Part shown: piece by piece, positions 21,795 to 32,843 of the stretch | Layout of the letters: each line of letters opens with the position of its first letter | Numbering within the stretch: the stretch's first letter is position 1 | Assembly (NCBI GenBank): GCA_034401135.1 | Contig: JAWZSP010000005.1 | Location: forward strand, 4,340,001 to 4,404,000 | Direction of reading: 5' to 3' | DNA from: Volutella citrinella | Lineage: Eukaryota > Ascomycota > Sordariomycetes > Hypocreales > Nectriaceae | DNA: 64,000 bases | Made by a program: the position numbers and the translations under genes | Notes under the pieces: generated by a model | Database searches by the model: none | Told to the model about the DNA's origin: nothing | Seen by the model: only the letters and a program-made list of their open reading frames with translations

Positions 21795-22145
21795 TCATCG
21801 CTCGCAAGCGGGGCACCCGTCAGTGCACTTGCCCTCCCCCCTGTAGGCACTCAAGCAGTCCTCCTTCTTCGAGCACTTCGTATCAGTCCAGCACCAGTGC
21901 CCGGAATAATCCCCAAGCCACTTGTCGGTGTAGAAGTCGCAGTTCATCCAGCACAGCCCTCTCTTGCCGCACCCATATTGCCCCTTGTACCAGCACTCGT
22001 ACTTTTCGGCCCTCGCGACTAGGCCAATGGCCTCGGGGCTGGTGTCGACGTCCCGGGCCACTTCGCGCTCCGGGGCTTCGTGGGAGGGCGCCGACCGGAC
22101 GCCGGTGGCCTGTAGGGCGAGGAAGAGGAGAGTAACGGGCTTCAT
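21795..22145 (-). CDS. Small secreted cysteine-rich protein, 116 aa, effector-type candidate
   Basis: Intronless frame. I chose ATG 22145 because it opens a signal peptide (MKPVTLLFLALQATGVRSAP); a longer frame begins 63 nt upstream but hides it. A short, acidic, possibly processed propeptide (about residues 21-47) is followed by a 70-residue domain with ten cysteines, consistent with five disulfides, and many aromatic residues (KYECWYKGQYGCGKRGLCW at its start). Such small secreted Cys-rich proteins are typical of plant- or insect-associated and mycoparasitic fungi, where some act as effectors or antimicrobial proteins. Nothing in the sequence tells which. A TATATAA element lies 156 nt upstream (22301-22307). 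I recognise no named family. Confidence 0.75.
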   Translation of the reverse strand: MKPVTLLFLALQATGVRSAPSHEAPEREVARDVDTSPEAIGLVARAEKYECWYKGQYGCGKRGLCWMNCDFYTDKWLGDYSGHWCWTDTKCSKKEDCLSAYRGEGKCTDGCPACER

Positions 22146-22300
22146 GGTGGCTGTGTAGAGGGAGTAGAGGCCCAGCGAGGATTGACGATTCGATTCAGGA
22201 CAAATCAAGCTTTGAAGATGGCCTGTGGAGCGGATTATTGATTCAGGAGTTGAGGTTGAGGATGGTTGGGCTCAGGTGAAGAAACAAGGAGCGGCTGTGA

Positions 22301-22307
22301 TTATATA
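22301..22307 (-). promoter_or_regulatory. TATA-like element of the 116-aa secreted protein gene
   Basis: TATATAA on the minus strand, 156 nt upstream of the ATG at 22145. Positional inference only. Confidence 0.3.
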
Positions 22308-23400
22308 CCTGCGCCATCCGGACGATGGAAACAAAATAAGGCCGCGGATGTTACATGAGAATTCACGCTTGGACTTTCGGCTAGATGCATCTGAATCCTT
22401 CATAAGAGCGCTTCTCTACAGAGCATACGAGGTTTTACACAGCCTCATCCCTGTCGCTTGTCGAGGATTTGAGATTCCCCAGCGGGCTGTAACTTGTAAC
22501 GCTGGTCCACCACTCCATTGCAGGGGTCGTTGTCAAAATTAGTGCGCCCCGCAGTTGGTGCTTGCCCGTAGCCGGCGCTAAGAACGGTCCAGTGTAATCG
22601 GAATCGGAGCTTCTGTCCTATGCTTCGTGGTTGTTGTTAAGGCTAGGACTGGTTGATGGGCATGTGAAGCAGATGCCCAATCTTACAATATCTGCATATT
22701 AGTATGAGCTGCAACTTTCATCGGCGTTTGCACTCGATGTGTATAGCGGACTTGCTGTCTCATATGTATGGGATGGGGTAGATGACGATCAATACGCGTG
22801 GCAGATCAGGGAACTTTCGAAGCAGCAATTGAGCCCATCTCCAAGATGTATTTCATCTCCTCTCAGCCTATCAGGCTGCGCACATGGCACGATGTATCTG
22901 ACGTATTTGTGCGCACCTTCGCCCTGCTTGGCCATCTGCGCCTCAGACGAAACGACATGGAGCATCCTTCAGGATCCCCGGGCCGCAGCTCAGCCCCAGC
23001 CCCGTCGGATCACCGACCGGGTATTCCGATGTCAGCCCTACTTAACGCCGGTCGGTCACCCCACAGACATGAACTTACCAAAATCATATACAGACCTGCT
23101 TTCACCAACCAATTGAAATTGAAACTCAACTATGGGTTGCATCAGGTGTTGGACGATGACGCAGAGACCGCACTGGAGGACGTAGGGCGATTCAGAGTCA
23201 ATTCTGAAGTGCCTGGTATGGCCATCTTTTAGTCACCATAAAGTAGTTCTGTTTGAATCTAAACACCTTGCCGACTCTGAATTACTGAATGAAGCGTATG
23301 ATGGTGTCCGGGTCGCCTCCACTGTCACGTGGCTGACGCGTTACCTGCACGCGCCACAGTTAGTTTGACTCCCTCTTGCTCATCAACATCTCACACGAAC
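22308..23400. other. Intergenic region between divergent genes
   Basis: No supported gene. Two overlapping plus-strand frames (22739-23232) lack domains and splice signals. Confidence 0.4.
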
Positions 23401-24899
23401 ATGGCTCTCTTCGCCGGTATGGCTTCACGAGCTGTTCGATTAAAATCTATTCTTCGGCCAGCTACCCAACCTGCACGCCACCTCAGCTCCATCACCGAAG
23501 AGCCCATTTCTCGATATTGCAAAGGTGGCTATCACCCCATCAGACTGGGCGATGAGCTCCATCAGGGCAAATACAAGGTCGTCCCGTAAGCTGGGCTACG
23601 GTGTCTATTCAACAGTCTGGCTTGCCTTCGACTCCCAGTGAGTGTTAATTCCCTCACTTTGCCCTCCCTCATTCTCTAATACTTCCAGTTCCAAGCAACA
23701 CGTAGCGCTGAAGATCCTCACTGCCGACACCTTTGATCAAGGACATGATCCCTTTGAGTTGGAAATTCTCAATACCCTGAGGTCCAAGGACTTGACACAT
23801 CCGGGATTCAATCATATCCTTCAACTCCTGGACAACTTCAACCACGCCGGTCCAAATGGAAACCACGTGTGCCTCGTCTTCAAGGCCATGGGCCCGGACA
23901 TGGCCAAGTTCCGGCGCCTTTTCCCATCCCCTAGGATCCCTGTACCAATGATGAAAAGCATCACTAAGCAGCTACTTCTGGCTCTTTCCTATCTACATAA
24001 CAAGTGCGAGGTCATTCACACAGGTCAGATGCCAAAGACCCAAGGCAATTATACTAGGTCATCTGCTGACAGTCCCTCATAGACATCAAACCCAGAACAT
24101 CATGATCGAGACCACCGCCATTAATGACATGTTTGAAAACGCACCCTCGGATGTGTTCCGAGACAGCGACCTCCCAAAAGACTTTGATGACTTCCACATG
24201 CCATCGGCCCAGGTCTGCTCTGCTGAGGAGGATCTCGCAACATCCAACGATGTTTCCGTTCGTTTAGCAGATTTTGGCACTGGTAAGTACATTCTATGTC
24301 ACAAATAGCGTCAAGCCGAGAACTAATGCGTCCTGTAGCGAGTTGGTTCGACAAACACCTTACCGAATGGATCCAACCGCAGATGCTCCGCGCACCCGAG
24401 GTAATCCTGGAGGCAAAATGGGACCACAAGGTTGATATTTGGAATCTTGGGCTCATTATAAGTCATATTCGCAGCATGCTCTCAAATCATTGCTGATGCC
24501 TTCTCTATATTTGGGAACTCACTCAGGGGCGACTGCTATTTGACGGGACATGGACGGCCAAAGATAGCTACTCTGCCGATGCGCACCTCGCGCAGATGAC
24601 TGCGATTCTCGGAAATTTTCCTAAACGCCTGCTTGATCGAGCGCCAAGGCGTGACCAGTATTTTGATATCGACGGTATGAATCCCTAGAGGTCACATGAA
24701 TGAGGGCTAATTCTTTTCAGGGCAACTCCTCAAGCCTTCGACGTTCCCTTCCATGTCTCTAGAGAGCATTTCACAAAATCCAGATCTCTCAGGCCAAGAT
24801 AAACAGAACTTCCTGGACCTCGTGGGGGCAATGGTGAATCTGGATCCAGAGGAAAGGCCAAATGCAGATGAACTTTTGGGTTCAGCATGGCTCAAGTAG
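23401..24899 (+). pseudogene. Decayed SRPK-like Ser/Thr protein kinase
   Basis: All major kinase segments can be followed: a short N-terminus ending YHPIRLGDELHQGKYKVV, the Gly loop KLGYGVYSTVWLA, HVALKIL (the VAIK lysine), an IHT-DIKP-N catalytic loop, LADFGT, the APEVIL region and VDIWNLGLI. The long insert between the catalytic loop and DFG is typical of fungal SRPK-like kinases. Three lesions break it. (1) An extra C near 23582-23587 shifts the frame before the Gly loop and gives a stop at 23587-23589. (2) A base is missing near 24091-24094, within DIKPQN, giving an immediate stop. (3) The intron expected after 24457 lacks both canonical ends (ATAAGT instead of GTAAGT; no AG before 24512). 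The other introns (23638-23688, 24024-24082, 24283-24338, 24676-24720) look normal. Assembly error is possible for one lesion but not easily for three. Confidence 0.75.
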
Positions 24900-25056
24900 T
24901 CGTATGATTCGTTCAATGGCAGATGTACGGTAATACTGTTTTATAATTGATGTTCTCAGCCTTTCTATCAGGCCGTCTGCCATCCATGCTTCTACATATT
25001 GCAGTATCCTCCAAACAACCTAATTGAATTTCCTCGCTTCTCGACCCTTCGAGGAT
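24900..25056. other. Short 3' intergenic region
   Basis: About 157 bases between the convergent kinase pseudogene and the MFS transporter. No structure noted. Confidence 0.4.
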
Positions 25057-26585
25057 TTACTCCTGATGAATATCTGCACTCGACCCCGACTTCTGCCTTG
25101 GGATCAATACCCAGCTGACCGTGACACCGACCAAGATACCAACGACAAAGGGTTGCAGAACTTGTGTCCCTTTACTAGCAGCAACGACACCGGTTATGAT
25201 TGGGAAAAAGGCACCGCCCATTTGTGCAAACACGAATACATAGCCTAGCGCTGTGGCGTGAATCTCGGGGGGAAACAGCTTCGTTCCAACAGAAATGCCC
25301 TGAAGTTTGTGTATCAGCACTGGCAAGCATCTGCTCAGCGTTCCATGACTTACCGTCGCGAACAAAGGTCCCGTGATGAATCCCAACAGACTGACCGCTA
25401 CAGCCGCCACAGCGATATTGGGGACACTATTCATGTCAGTTAATGCAACAAAGTGGCAGTAGAAAGGACACCCACAGCCAGAATACCAGCTCCAAGGCGA
25501 TGGCAATGATGCAATAGATGAATACCATTCTCCTCTCACCCAGTCGGTACGTCGGCTCAGCTAATATCAACCTCCCGAGCAGGCAACCACCATTGAAGGC
25601 AGCAGGGATGAAGCCCATGTGCGCCAGGTTTCCCTTTCGCACCTGGACGAGATACTCGACGACCCAGCCGTTGATTGTGATTTGCGACCCGACATAGAAG
25701 AAGTAGAAGAGGCTCAGGATCCAGACACTTGGGACGCTAAAAGTCAGTTTGATGAGCCGCAGGGCGTCCTTGTTGCGAGAAGCGCCGCCTTGGACTGAAG
25801 CCTCGTCGCTCGTCGACGTGTCGGAGCGCCGGCGCTTGAACGCCAGCAGATCGCGAAACGCCCATGTGATGAGCGCCAGGTTGGCGATGCTGAGTGCGAC
25901 TGGAAAGCAGTAGAACAGGTACCATTTCGACACTGCCCCAGCAGATGCCACCGCCGTGGCAACGAAAGGGCCGATGAGACAACCTCCCATGTACGACGCG
26001 TGCACGAGAGCCAGCCACCGATGAGCACCCTTGGTCTTGGCCGCAAAGGTGTTGGCGTGGGTGTCATTCAGCGCCTGTCCAAGCGCCGTGAACAGAAAGC
26101 TGACGACGAACAGAGGGAACGGGGGCTTAAAGGTGCGGAGGACATGGCCGAGCAGCTGGCAGGATGCGCCGAGGGTCATGATTGCGCCCATGTCCATGGC
26201 CTGGCAGAGGTGCGTGTTGATGCCGGCGGAGCACAGCCAGCCCAGGAACGTCGCGCCATACCTACATAAGCAAGAAGCGTCAATGGTCTGAACATGGCAT
26301 GGAGCAGTTGGAACGGGGGATGTACACGCTGGAGACAATGGCCGTGTTGATGTCGTAGTCGCGGATCACGTATGGTATCAGGGCTCCCACGCTTCCATCC
26401 TGTACTCCTGCGACTAGAAATGAGAAGCCGGCGCTAAAGATCTTGAGAAGGACGTCTCCGCTGAGAGACTCGGTCTCGGGCTCGGTGTCGGACGTCGTCG
26501 GCTCATCTTGGGGTCCTGCCAGCGCGACCAGGGGGATCGGCTCGGAGTCTCTGGTCGCTGTTGCTGTTGTTGTGACTGTGGCCAT
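25057..26585 (-). CDS. Major facilitator superfamily transporter, 455 aa
   Basis: Four exons in phase on the minus strand: 26326-26585, 25470-26261, 25354-25426 and 25057-25299. The 43-nt third... second intron (25427-25469) is short, so its exact ends are the least certain part. The cytosolic N-terminus is about 50 residues, rich in Thr, Glu and Pro. It is followed by about 12 helices in two bundles separated by a charged loop (AFKRRRSDTSTSDEASVQ, about residues 225-245). The motifs QDGSVGALIPYVIRDYDIN after helix 1 and YGATFLGWL in helix 2 resemble the fungal MFS group related to yeast Bsc6 and bacterial fucose-permease-like proteins. The substrate is unknown. The gene appears intact, unlike the other two MFS copies in this window, and it converges on the decayed kinase gene. 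Confidence 0.85.
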
Positions 26586-27100
26586 GATGAAGCTGTAGAT
26601 GAAGTATGCTTCCCACGATTTGGTGTTTGATTGATGCCAGGAGCGACGGGCTGCCCGTCTCGAAGACCAAAGCCACTCGTTGTTGGGAGAAGTCTAGAAG
26701 ATGAGGCGACAGTGACGCTAGCAGCTGTCGGATTTATTCCCGAACTCCACCTTAGCAATTCCCCATACTGGTGGAGATGACTGGCCATCAGCCACTCGGA
26801 TTCATTTTTGCATATCCACCAACTCGGCCGAGTTAATAAAGCTAGGGCGAGGCAGGCAACGACTTGAGACTCGGAGTCGGAGACAGGTGTTGTGTGCAGA
26901 TCTCGGAAATCAACTCCGCATCACTTTTATGGCAACGGACCACGCTTACATCTAATTATTAATACGCAGTACAACGGGACAATACCTCGGTTGATTAAAT
27001 TATAACCTTAACTTTAACTAGTACATGTATGCATACAACCTCCGCAGTCTGCCCTCATGGATTGCCGCAGCACATCTCAAACACCTTGGTCTTGGACCAC
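26586..27100. other. Intergenic region
   Basis: Upstream region of the MFS gene and 3' flank of the CFEM gene. It includes an AT-rich stretch (about 26940-27025). No gene. Confidence 0.4.
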
Positions 27101-27665
27101 TCAAATCAACAGAGCAGCAAGCGCACCCGCTCCGGCACCCAACTGAAGGACCTTGCTCACATCCTTGGAAACTGCGGCATTTTTGGCGTCCTTGGAGGTT
27201 GCAGATGGCGCATTGGACGCAGTTGCGCTTGCGATAGCCTGATCGAGAACCTTGGAGGCGGAGGCAATTTCTTGGTCGCTGGGGCTCTGCTTCATTCTGT
27301 TGCACACGGGTTCGATCATGTCGGATGCTTCTGTGAAAACAGTTAGTACTATTGCACTCTCCCCCTTCACTCCGGGTTGTCTTGTTCCTACCTGCAGCTG
27401 CCTGCGCTCCGCATCCATTGGCGACAAAGCAAAGGGCCATCTTTGTGACGACGCTTCCCACGTCAGAGCACAGACACGCAATGTTGGCCGACGGGCAGCC
27501 AATGCCCTTGTGGGTGGCATCGAGGCAGTGGGCGACGCATGAAGGGACCTTGGCGACGAGCTCGGGCAGACTTGTGGCCTGGGGGGCGGCAGTGGTGCTG
27601 GCTGCCTGGGCGGCGACGGCCAAGGCCAGGAGCTGAAGGATGCGGCGCGAGATGAAGGACTGCAT
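27101..27665 (-). CDS. CFEM-domain secreted protein, probably GPI-anchored, 167 aa
   Basis: Two exons in phase: 27392-27665 and 27101-27330. The start is ATG 27665, which opens a signal peptide (SRRILQLLALAVAAQA core). The CFEM domain (about residues 30-105) has all eight cysteines, from PSCVAHC through GC, ACLC and ALC to PVC. The Asp directly after the CxC pair (CLCSD) is the position used as axial haem ligand in Candida CFEM proteins. A Ser/Ala/Lys-rich stalk follows, and a hydrophobic C-terminal tail (KVLQLGAGAGALAALLI) fits a GPI attachment signal. The likely location is the plasma membrane or cell wall. CFEM proteins bind haem iron or act in appressoria and adhesion; the sequence does not decide between them. 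A TATA element (27778-27784) lies about 115 nt upstream. Confidence 0.9.
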
Positions 27666-27777
27666 GGTTGCGTTGGCTGATGGATGAAGTAGGTCGTTGC
27701 GCAGTTGATTTGGTTGAATGTGAAAGTCGGTGGTTGATGGTGCAGCAGTTGATTCAATGTGAGCGAACATGCACCCA

Positions 27778-27784
27778 TTTATAG
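27778..27784 (-). promoter_or_regulatory. TATA-like element of the CFEM gene
   Basis: CTATAAA on the minus strand, about 115 nt upstream of the CFEM start codon, with a GC-richer flank. Positional inference. Confidence 0.4.
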
Positions 27785-28193
27785 CCAGCAAGTTCCCTCC
27801 CGTCGAAGCCTGTGGGACTGACCGAAAAACATTAATTTGCCTCCTTTACTCCGTCTGCCGTCCTCCGGGATTGGAGTTGCCCATTCCATGTGTCATTCCG
27901 GACTTTTGCAACTTCTGGTGTCGCTACTCCAGAGCACGGTGATGCCTCGCCTCCATAATTATACCAAATAGTAGCATTTGATTGGCCCTGGCGTTTGGAC
28001 AGGCATCACGCTTCAGCTAGCGGATCGCGCCCCCCGAGGGGGAGACACCAGCGACCGGACAAGGACGCTGACCCAGAGGGGCTTGGTTTGATCGTGTTTC
28101 ACTGTCCCTTCAATGGGGCCCTTCAATAGGGCTACCATCCCGCTTTGACACTTGCGACGCATGATCCTTGCTCGGGAATTTCCATCTGAGGGC
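27785..28193. other. Intergenic region
   Basis: About 400 bases between the CFEM promoter and the subtilase 3' end. Nothing recognised. Confidence 0.4.
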
Positions 28194-31100
28194 TCAGGAA
28201 GCAGCAGTCATGGCAGTCGGCACCTCGGACTTAGCAGTCACAGTATTCATCGTCGTTGGGCCATCACAATCAGGCAGATCCGGATAGACGGGCTCTCCAT
28301 CACGCCGCGCTATCCTGTAGCAAGCCTGTTCACACAATGTTAGCTTTCCAAGCTGTCCACATGACACAGACAGCGGAACAATACCGGTCTTCCGTAGTTA
28401 AAGGCATCCGCGGCCCGCACGCCGTTGTAGATGACTGGGACACCGGCCCCCCTCCGCCAGGCCCAGCGAAGTAGCAGATCTCTCAGCTTCATGGGCGTAC
28501 TGACGTCGATTCTGACTTGTCGAGCGAACCGATAGAGGTAAGCAGCCATGCCAGCTGCTGCTGCGGAGGCTGGTGATCTAGTTGTAAGCTAGCTGCATCT
28601 CAAGCTCCCCTGGAGCAGTCGGACGTACCCTGGCTGGTTCCAGATTCCATGATGTAGCCTGTTCTGCTGTCGTGCGACGCACACATCACGTCCCATCCCG
28701 GGGCATAGACATGGGGAAGGCCAACCTCGGCGTCTGTGTTGGTCCGCGGCCAGACTCTGTCCCCTATTGCGCAAGATGCCATCAGATTAACCGCAAACAA
28801 GATGACCAAGGTTCCAAGGGGTTCTCTGCGTACCTTGAGCGCTTACTGCTCCCACGACAAGCAGTTCGGGAATGTAAAGGCTGCCCATGTCTGGGTTTGC
28901 AAACTCGGCGGGGAAGTCATCGACAATGATTCGCTTTACACGCTCATTAGCCCACGACTCTCTTTCATATATCGGTCCAACGTACTCTCCCTTCATTGCC
29001 CGAACACGTAACCGGCAACACTCCAGAGCTGACAACTTGCTTCAGAAGACGCCCGAGCGTAAGGCGGATTGCCGGGAACATGTCCCTTCCATTGACGTCG
29101 GTAAACGCAAGACGCCCGTCGGGTAGCTCCCGCTCGAATCCCAAGGCCATCAAGAGGATCGACCGTCTGCCGCCGGGACCCAGATCCGCTAGGATGTTGC
29201 GGAGCCCTGCAATGGCCCACCGAGGAGTCAGTTGCGGCATTCGTACGATTACGGGATTGAGTCTCTTGGCCACTCCGAACTCATACCCGGCTGCGCGGTC
29301 GAGCATACAGGTGCCGTGACCCATGGCGTCGGTGTGTCTCTGGTCATTGGGATCTGTTTGAATCCATCGTGCCGTCCTGGCGATGTCGTATCCCGCAGTC
29401 CGGAATGCCTGCAGCCTGTTAGAATGTGTCACGACTTTGGGCAAGGGAATGGAACTCGTACATTATGTGCCAAGTTTGCACCACTGTCGAGAATATACAA
29501 GTCCACGCCGCTACCAGCAGAATCGTCGAACACAAACTCGCCTCTATAGCTCGACAGGGGAATGGCTGGTTCTTGCCCGGCGACTACTAGATCCGGCGAG
29601 CTGCTTTTCTGTATTAGGGTCCGGTATGTCCCCTCGCATGATTCAAGGCATGGCGGTTGGACCGCCGCCACCTACTTCACGGTCAGATTTAAAGAAAGGA
29701 TAGTTGGAAAAGGGGTGACGGAAAATATCTTACCCCGGAAAACGCACTCAGTTCTTTGGCCTGAGTCTCGGTGATTTTAGCAACCCACATGGCGACACCG
29801 AAGCCATCAACGTCGATTATTTCCACATTCTCGCTCCCCGTAAAGGTTCGGAGCTTCTGCGTTATGGGATCAGTCGTCCCCCGTTTCTGGTCTGCCGGCC
29901 AGATAGAATACTCCACCGGGAGCTCGCATTGCTCATTCTTGCCATCGCCATCCCTCTTACCAATACCGCTAGCACCACTCGTAGCCGTGCAGGCTTGGGC
30001 AGTTGTCATGCTTGTCGTTGGCTTCTCTGTCGTAGTAGCCTCGGCCGTCGAGGCCTTGGACGAGTATCCAACCGACTGTCTTTTTCCATTGTCGTCCTTT
30101 TTCTCGTCCTCCTTGCCAGGCTGGTCGGTCCCTGCATCTGGCTGCGACGGGTCCTTTGGATTGGGCGGTACAGGCGGCGTGGGAGCTGGCAGCGAAGGGA
30201 GACCGAGACCAGGGAGACCAGGGACTCCGGGCCCTGGTAGCGGGCCGGGCTTGGGGAACCAAAACCAGCCTCCCAGTCCAATGATAATGGGCACGTCCGT
30301 TGAGGTATGTTGTCCATTTATATCCGTCTCATACGCGGTTGAAGTGGTGATGGTATTGGTAATCGTAGCAAGTTCGGTGTTCTGCATCGCAGTGAAGCTG
30401 CCAGTCTCAGTGCCGAAGCCGATGGTGATCTCAGAAGCCCATGTGGATGACTTGGTAATGGTGATGGTATGAGAAGGACCAAGCTTTATTTCAGTTGAAG
30501 TTGTCGCTGTACTGCGTACATCATCTCTCGTGGTGGGCTCGGGCTGTTTGTCAGAGGTGTTGGGTTCCTGGAGTGATTCTTTTGTTGATCTAGGCTTGTC
30601 TCGCGCCTCTCCTCCAACAGATGCCATGTCGATATCCTGTATTGAAGAGGGAGGCAAGTTGGTTGAACTACTTTCCAGGCTGCTTAGTTGGGCTGCGGAG
30701 CTTGCCCCTCTGGTGGTTGTAGTTGAAAACCCGCTTGAAGTGGTGGATGAGTAACGAATACTGGTGTCTAGGGTTGGGAATTTTTCCGCGCTAGACGGCT
30801 TTTCCAGAAAACTGATTGCGGTAGTAGATTCAGTCGGAATCATCTCTGTGGCAGTGGCCAAGATTCCATCGTCGCTTGTGGTCGTCGATTCGGCCGATAG
30901 GTCATTTGTAGCGGTAGACTCTGTGGTGAAGCCATCTGTGGTAGTTGACTGAAGTGAAGTACCGCCGTCAGTGTTGGCAGAAGCAAGCAGAACTCCGTCT
31001 GGGCGGTTCGACTCCAGACTCGAGACTGCCGATGAAATTGAAGCACCCTCGGTCTTGGTAGGTGCAAATAGCCCTTCATCAGTCCTCGGCGACTCGGCAA

Positions 31101-31353
31101 CCGTCGATGTTCCGATATGAGCTATTGGTTTACCCTCGCTGATAGTAGTGTTCTTAGGTATGAGAATTGTGGAGAAAGTATCGCCTTTTGTCTCGGTCGA
31201 GGGCGCGAGTGTAGATTCAGTCGTGGTTAGTATACGGCCTGTGGTTAACGGACACTCTGATTCAGTGACTGTGACAGTAACGGCTGATTGTCCTAGGGTT
31301 CCGATACTTTGAGCAGCCATTAGCAGTCCAAGTAGCAAGGCATTTGCGGCCAT
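28194..31353 (-). CDS. Secreted mucin-like subtilisin-type serine protease (S8), 934 aa
   Basis: Seven exons in phase on the minus strand: 29734-31353, 29462-29671, 28986-29408, 28834-28933, 28629-28763, 28385-28569 and 28194-28325. Architecture: signal peptide (ANALLLGLLMAAQSIGTLG); a Ser/Thr-rich mucin-like region (about 25-350), likely heavily O-glycosylated; a GLGGWFWFPKPGP segment and a Pro/Gly-rich linker (about 355-400); a possible I9-like propeptide (about 465-550, with GVAMWVAKITETQAKELSAF); and the S8 catalytic domain. The triad is visible: Asp602 in LYILDSG, His641 in GHGTC and Ser828 in SGTSQASAAAAG. The PVTCSGNEG segment carries the oxyanion-hole Asn. The product is probably exported to the wall or medium. 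Placing a long mucin domain before the propeptide is unusual. All seven exons join without a stop, so I take the gene as functional. Confidence 0.85.
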
Positions 31354-32843
31354 GATGACCCAGCCACGATCGGACGATCAACTGTTGTGAAGGTGCCGAA
31401 AGATAATCTGAAAGCTTCCGTGGCGACAGCGATATGCCCATTCGACCTAGTCAAAAGAAAGGAGAGGAAAGTAAAGGGGAAAAGCTGGCAGCGCCATATG
31501 TTAAATACGAGGAATGGAGCTGGTCTGAGACTACTAAAATTTATAACCTAGGACACTTAGGTACATCTCTGCTAGACGACCCCATCCTCATCATCCACCC
31601 ATTGCCATTTCAAGAAGCTAAGTTGCATATCCCTAGCAAGGGATTGAAAGCGACATTATGTTCCTAATTTAGGCGAAGCGATGGCCATGAGTTGCCGCAA
31701 AACAGGATGGAGGACGACGGAAGGAAGGAAGCAGGAATTGTCATATCAGGCTCAGGTGTTGAATCCCTGTTACATGCCACGCAGGTGCCTGGACGCAGGA
31801 TTGGACATCCTTGAGCCGATCAGTCTGGTGTGATTAGCTTGGCCAAAAGCGGCAATGCGTAGGCACAACCCTGTATAGCCTTGCATGCCACCGTCTAAAG
31901 GATTCAGCCCCGCCTTGGCCTTGCGATCTGCAGTGCCTGTTCTAGAGTAGATTTTCCCTCCCCAGGTTGCCCCAGAGCTCGAGGTGGACACATTAAAGCC
32001 GTGCCGTTGCTCCGTACGTTCCGAGCCATGTTGGAGCAGTCCTGTGAATCCTTAGGCAAGGTCCAAGATCATACCAAATACCATTTCATTCGCATCCTTT
32101 GACATAGAATGACATAGACATGTTGCAGCTCATCCCATGCAAATCAAGGTTGGGTCTACGCTGGAAGCAATAATAGGTCCATCACTACATGTACCACAAA
32201 CAAGATCTATTTGCCTAGCGTTTGGATGGTCTGGGTTGCGCATCCATGCCATAATCCGCCTGCCTGTACCCACCAACGGGCAAGGACATCGCCCAGAACT
32301 GTTTGTTTTGATCTTCTATTTAAATAGGGAATGGGGGATCGATTCCATCGGGTCAAGAGTCGAAGCTCGATCGTGACACTGAATCGGTGAGCGGCCAGAC
32401 ACTTGCTAGTGGATGGGGGAGGATGGGTATGTGAAGACCCCCATGGAAATGAGTACGAGATAGATTATGCTATTTTATGATCCTGGAAAAACAACCAGTA
32501 GCTAAAGATGTTTCCTTAGGGGGATTTAGGCACACGACGACTTCCACCCACTGGTGTCTACCTGTGGCGGTGCCTGCCAGCCGTCAGCAGGTGCCTGACA
32601 GTTTGAGCCCCGCACTGCCACCATCAGCGGTCAAGAAAGCAAACAAAGCAAGCGGGAACGAGGCTGCTTGACCTCAGATTGGCTTTTCCCGTTCCACCAC
32701 CCGATTGTTCTCCATCTGTCCGGCCTTGGCCAACGAGAGCGCATCAAAGTCACTGTTGGGCCTCTGCCTCGAGATTCTCTACCAGTGCTCCGCTATCAGC
32801 CTATTACTCCAACAACCCCGCGTAGCGACCTGCAACGGCCACC
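31354..32843. other. Intergenic region between divergent genes
   Basis: About 1.5 kb that must hold the promoters of the subtilase and of the MYND gene. No open frame with a recognisable domain. The last ~150 bases are C-rich leader sequence. Confidence 0.45.

Noticed and set aside
31006..31016. GGTTCGACTCC, a match to the tRNA B-box
   Set aside because: Flanks do not form a T-stem or cloverleaf, and the site is inside the coding exon of the mucin-like protease.
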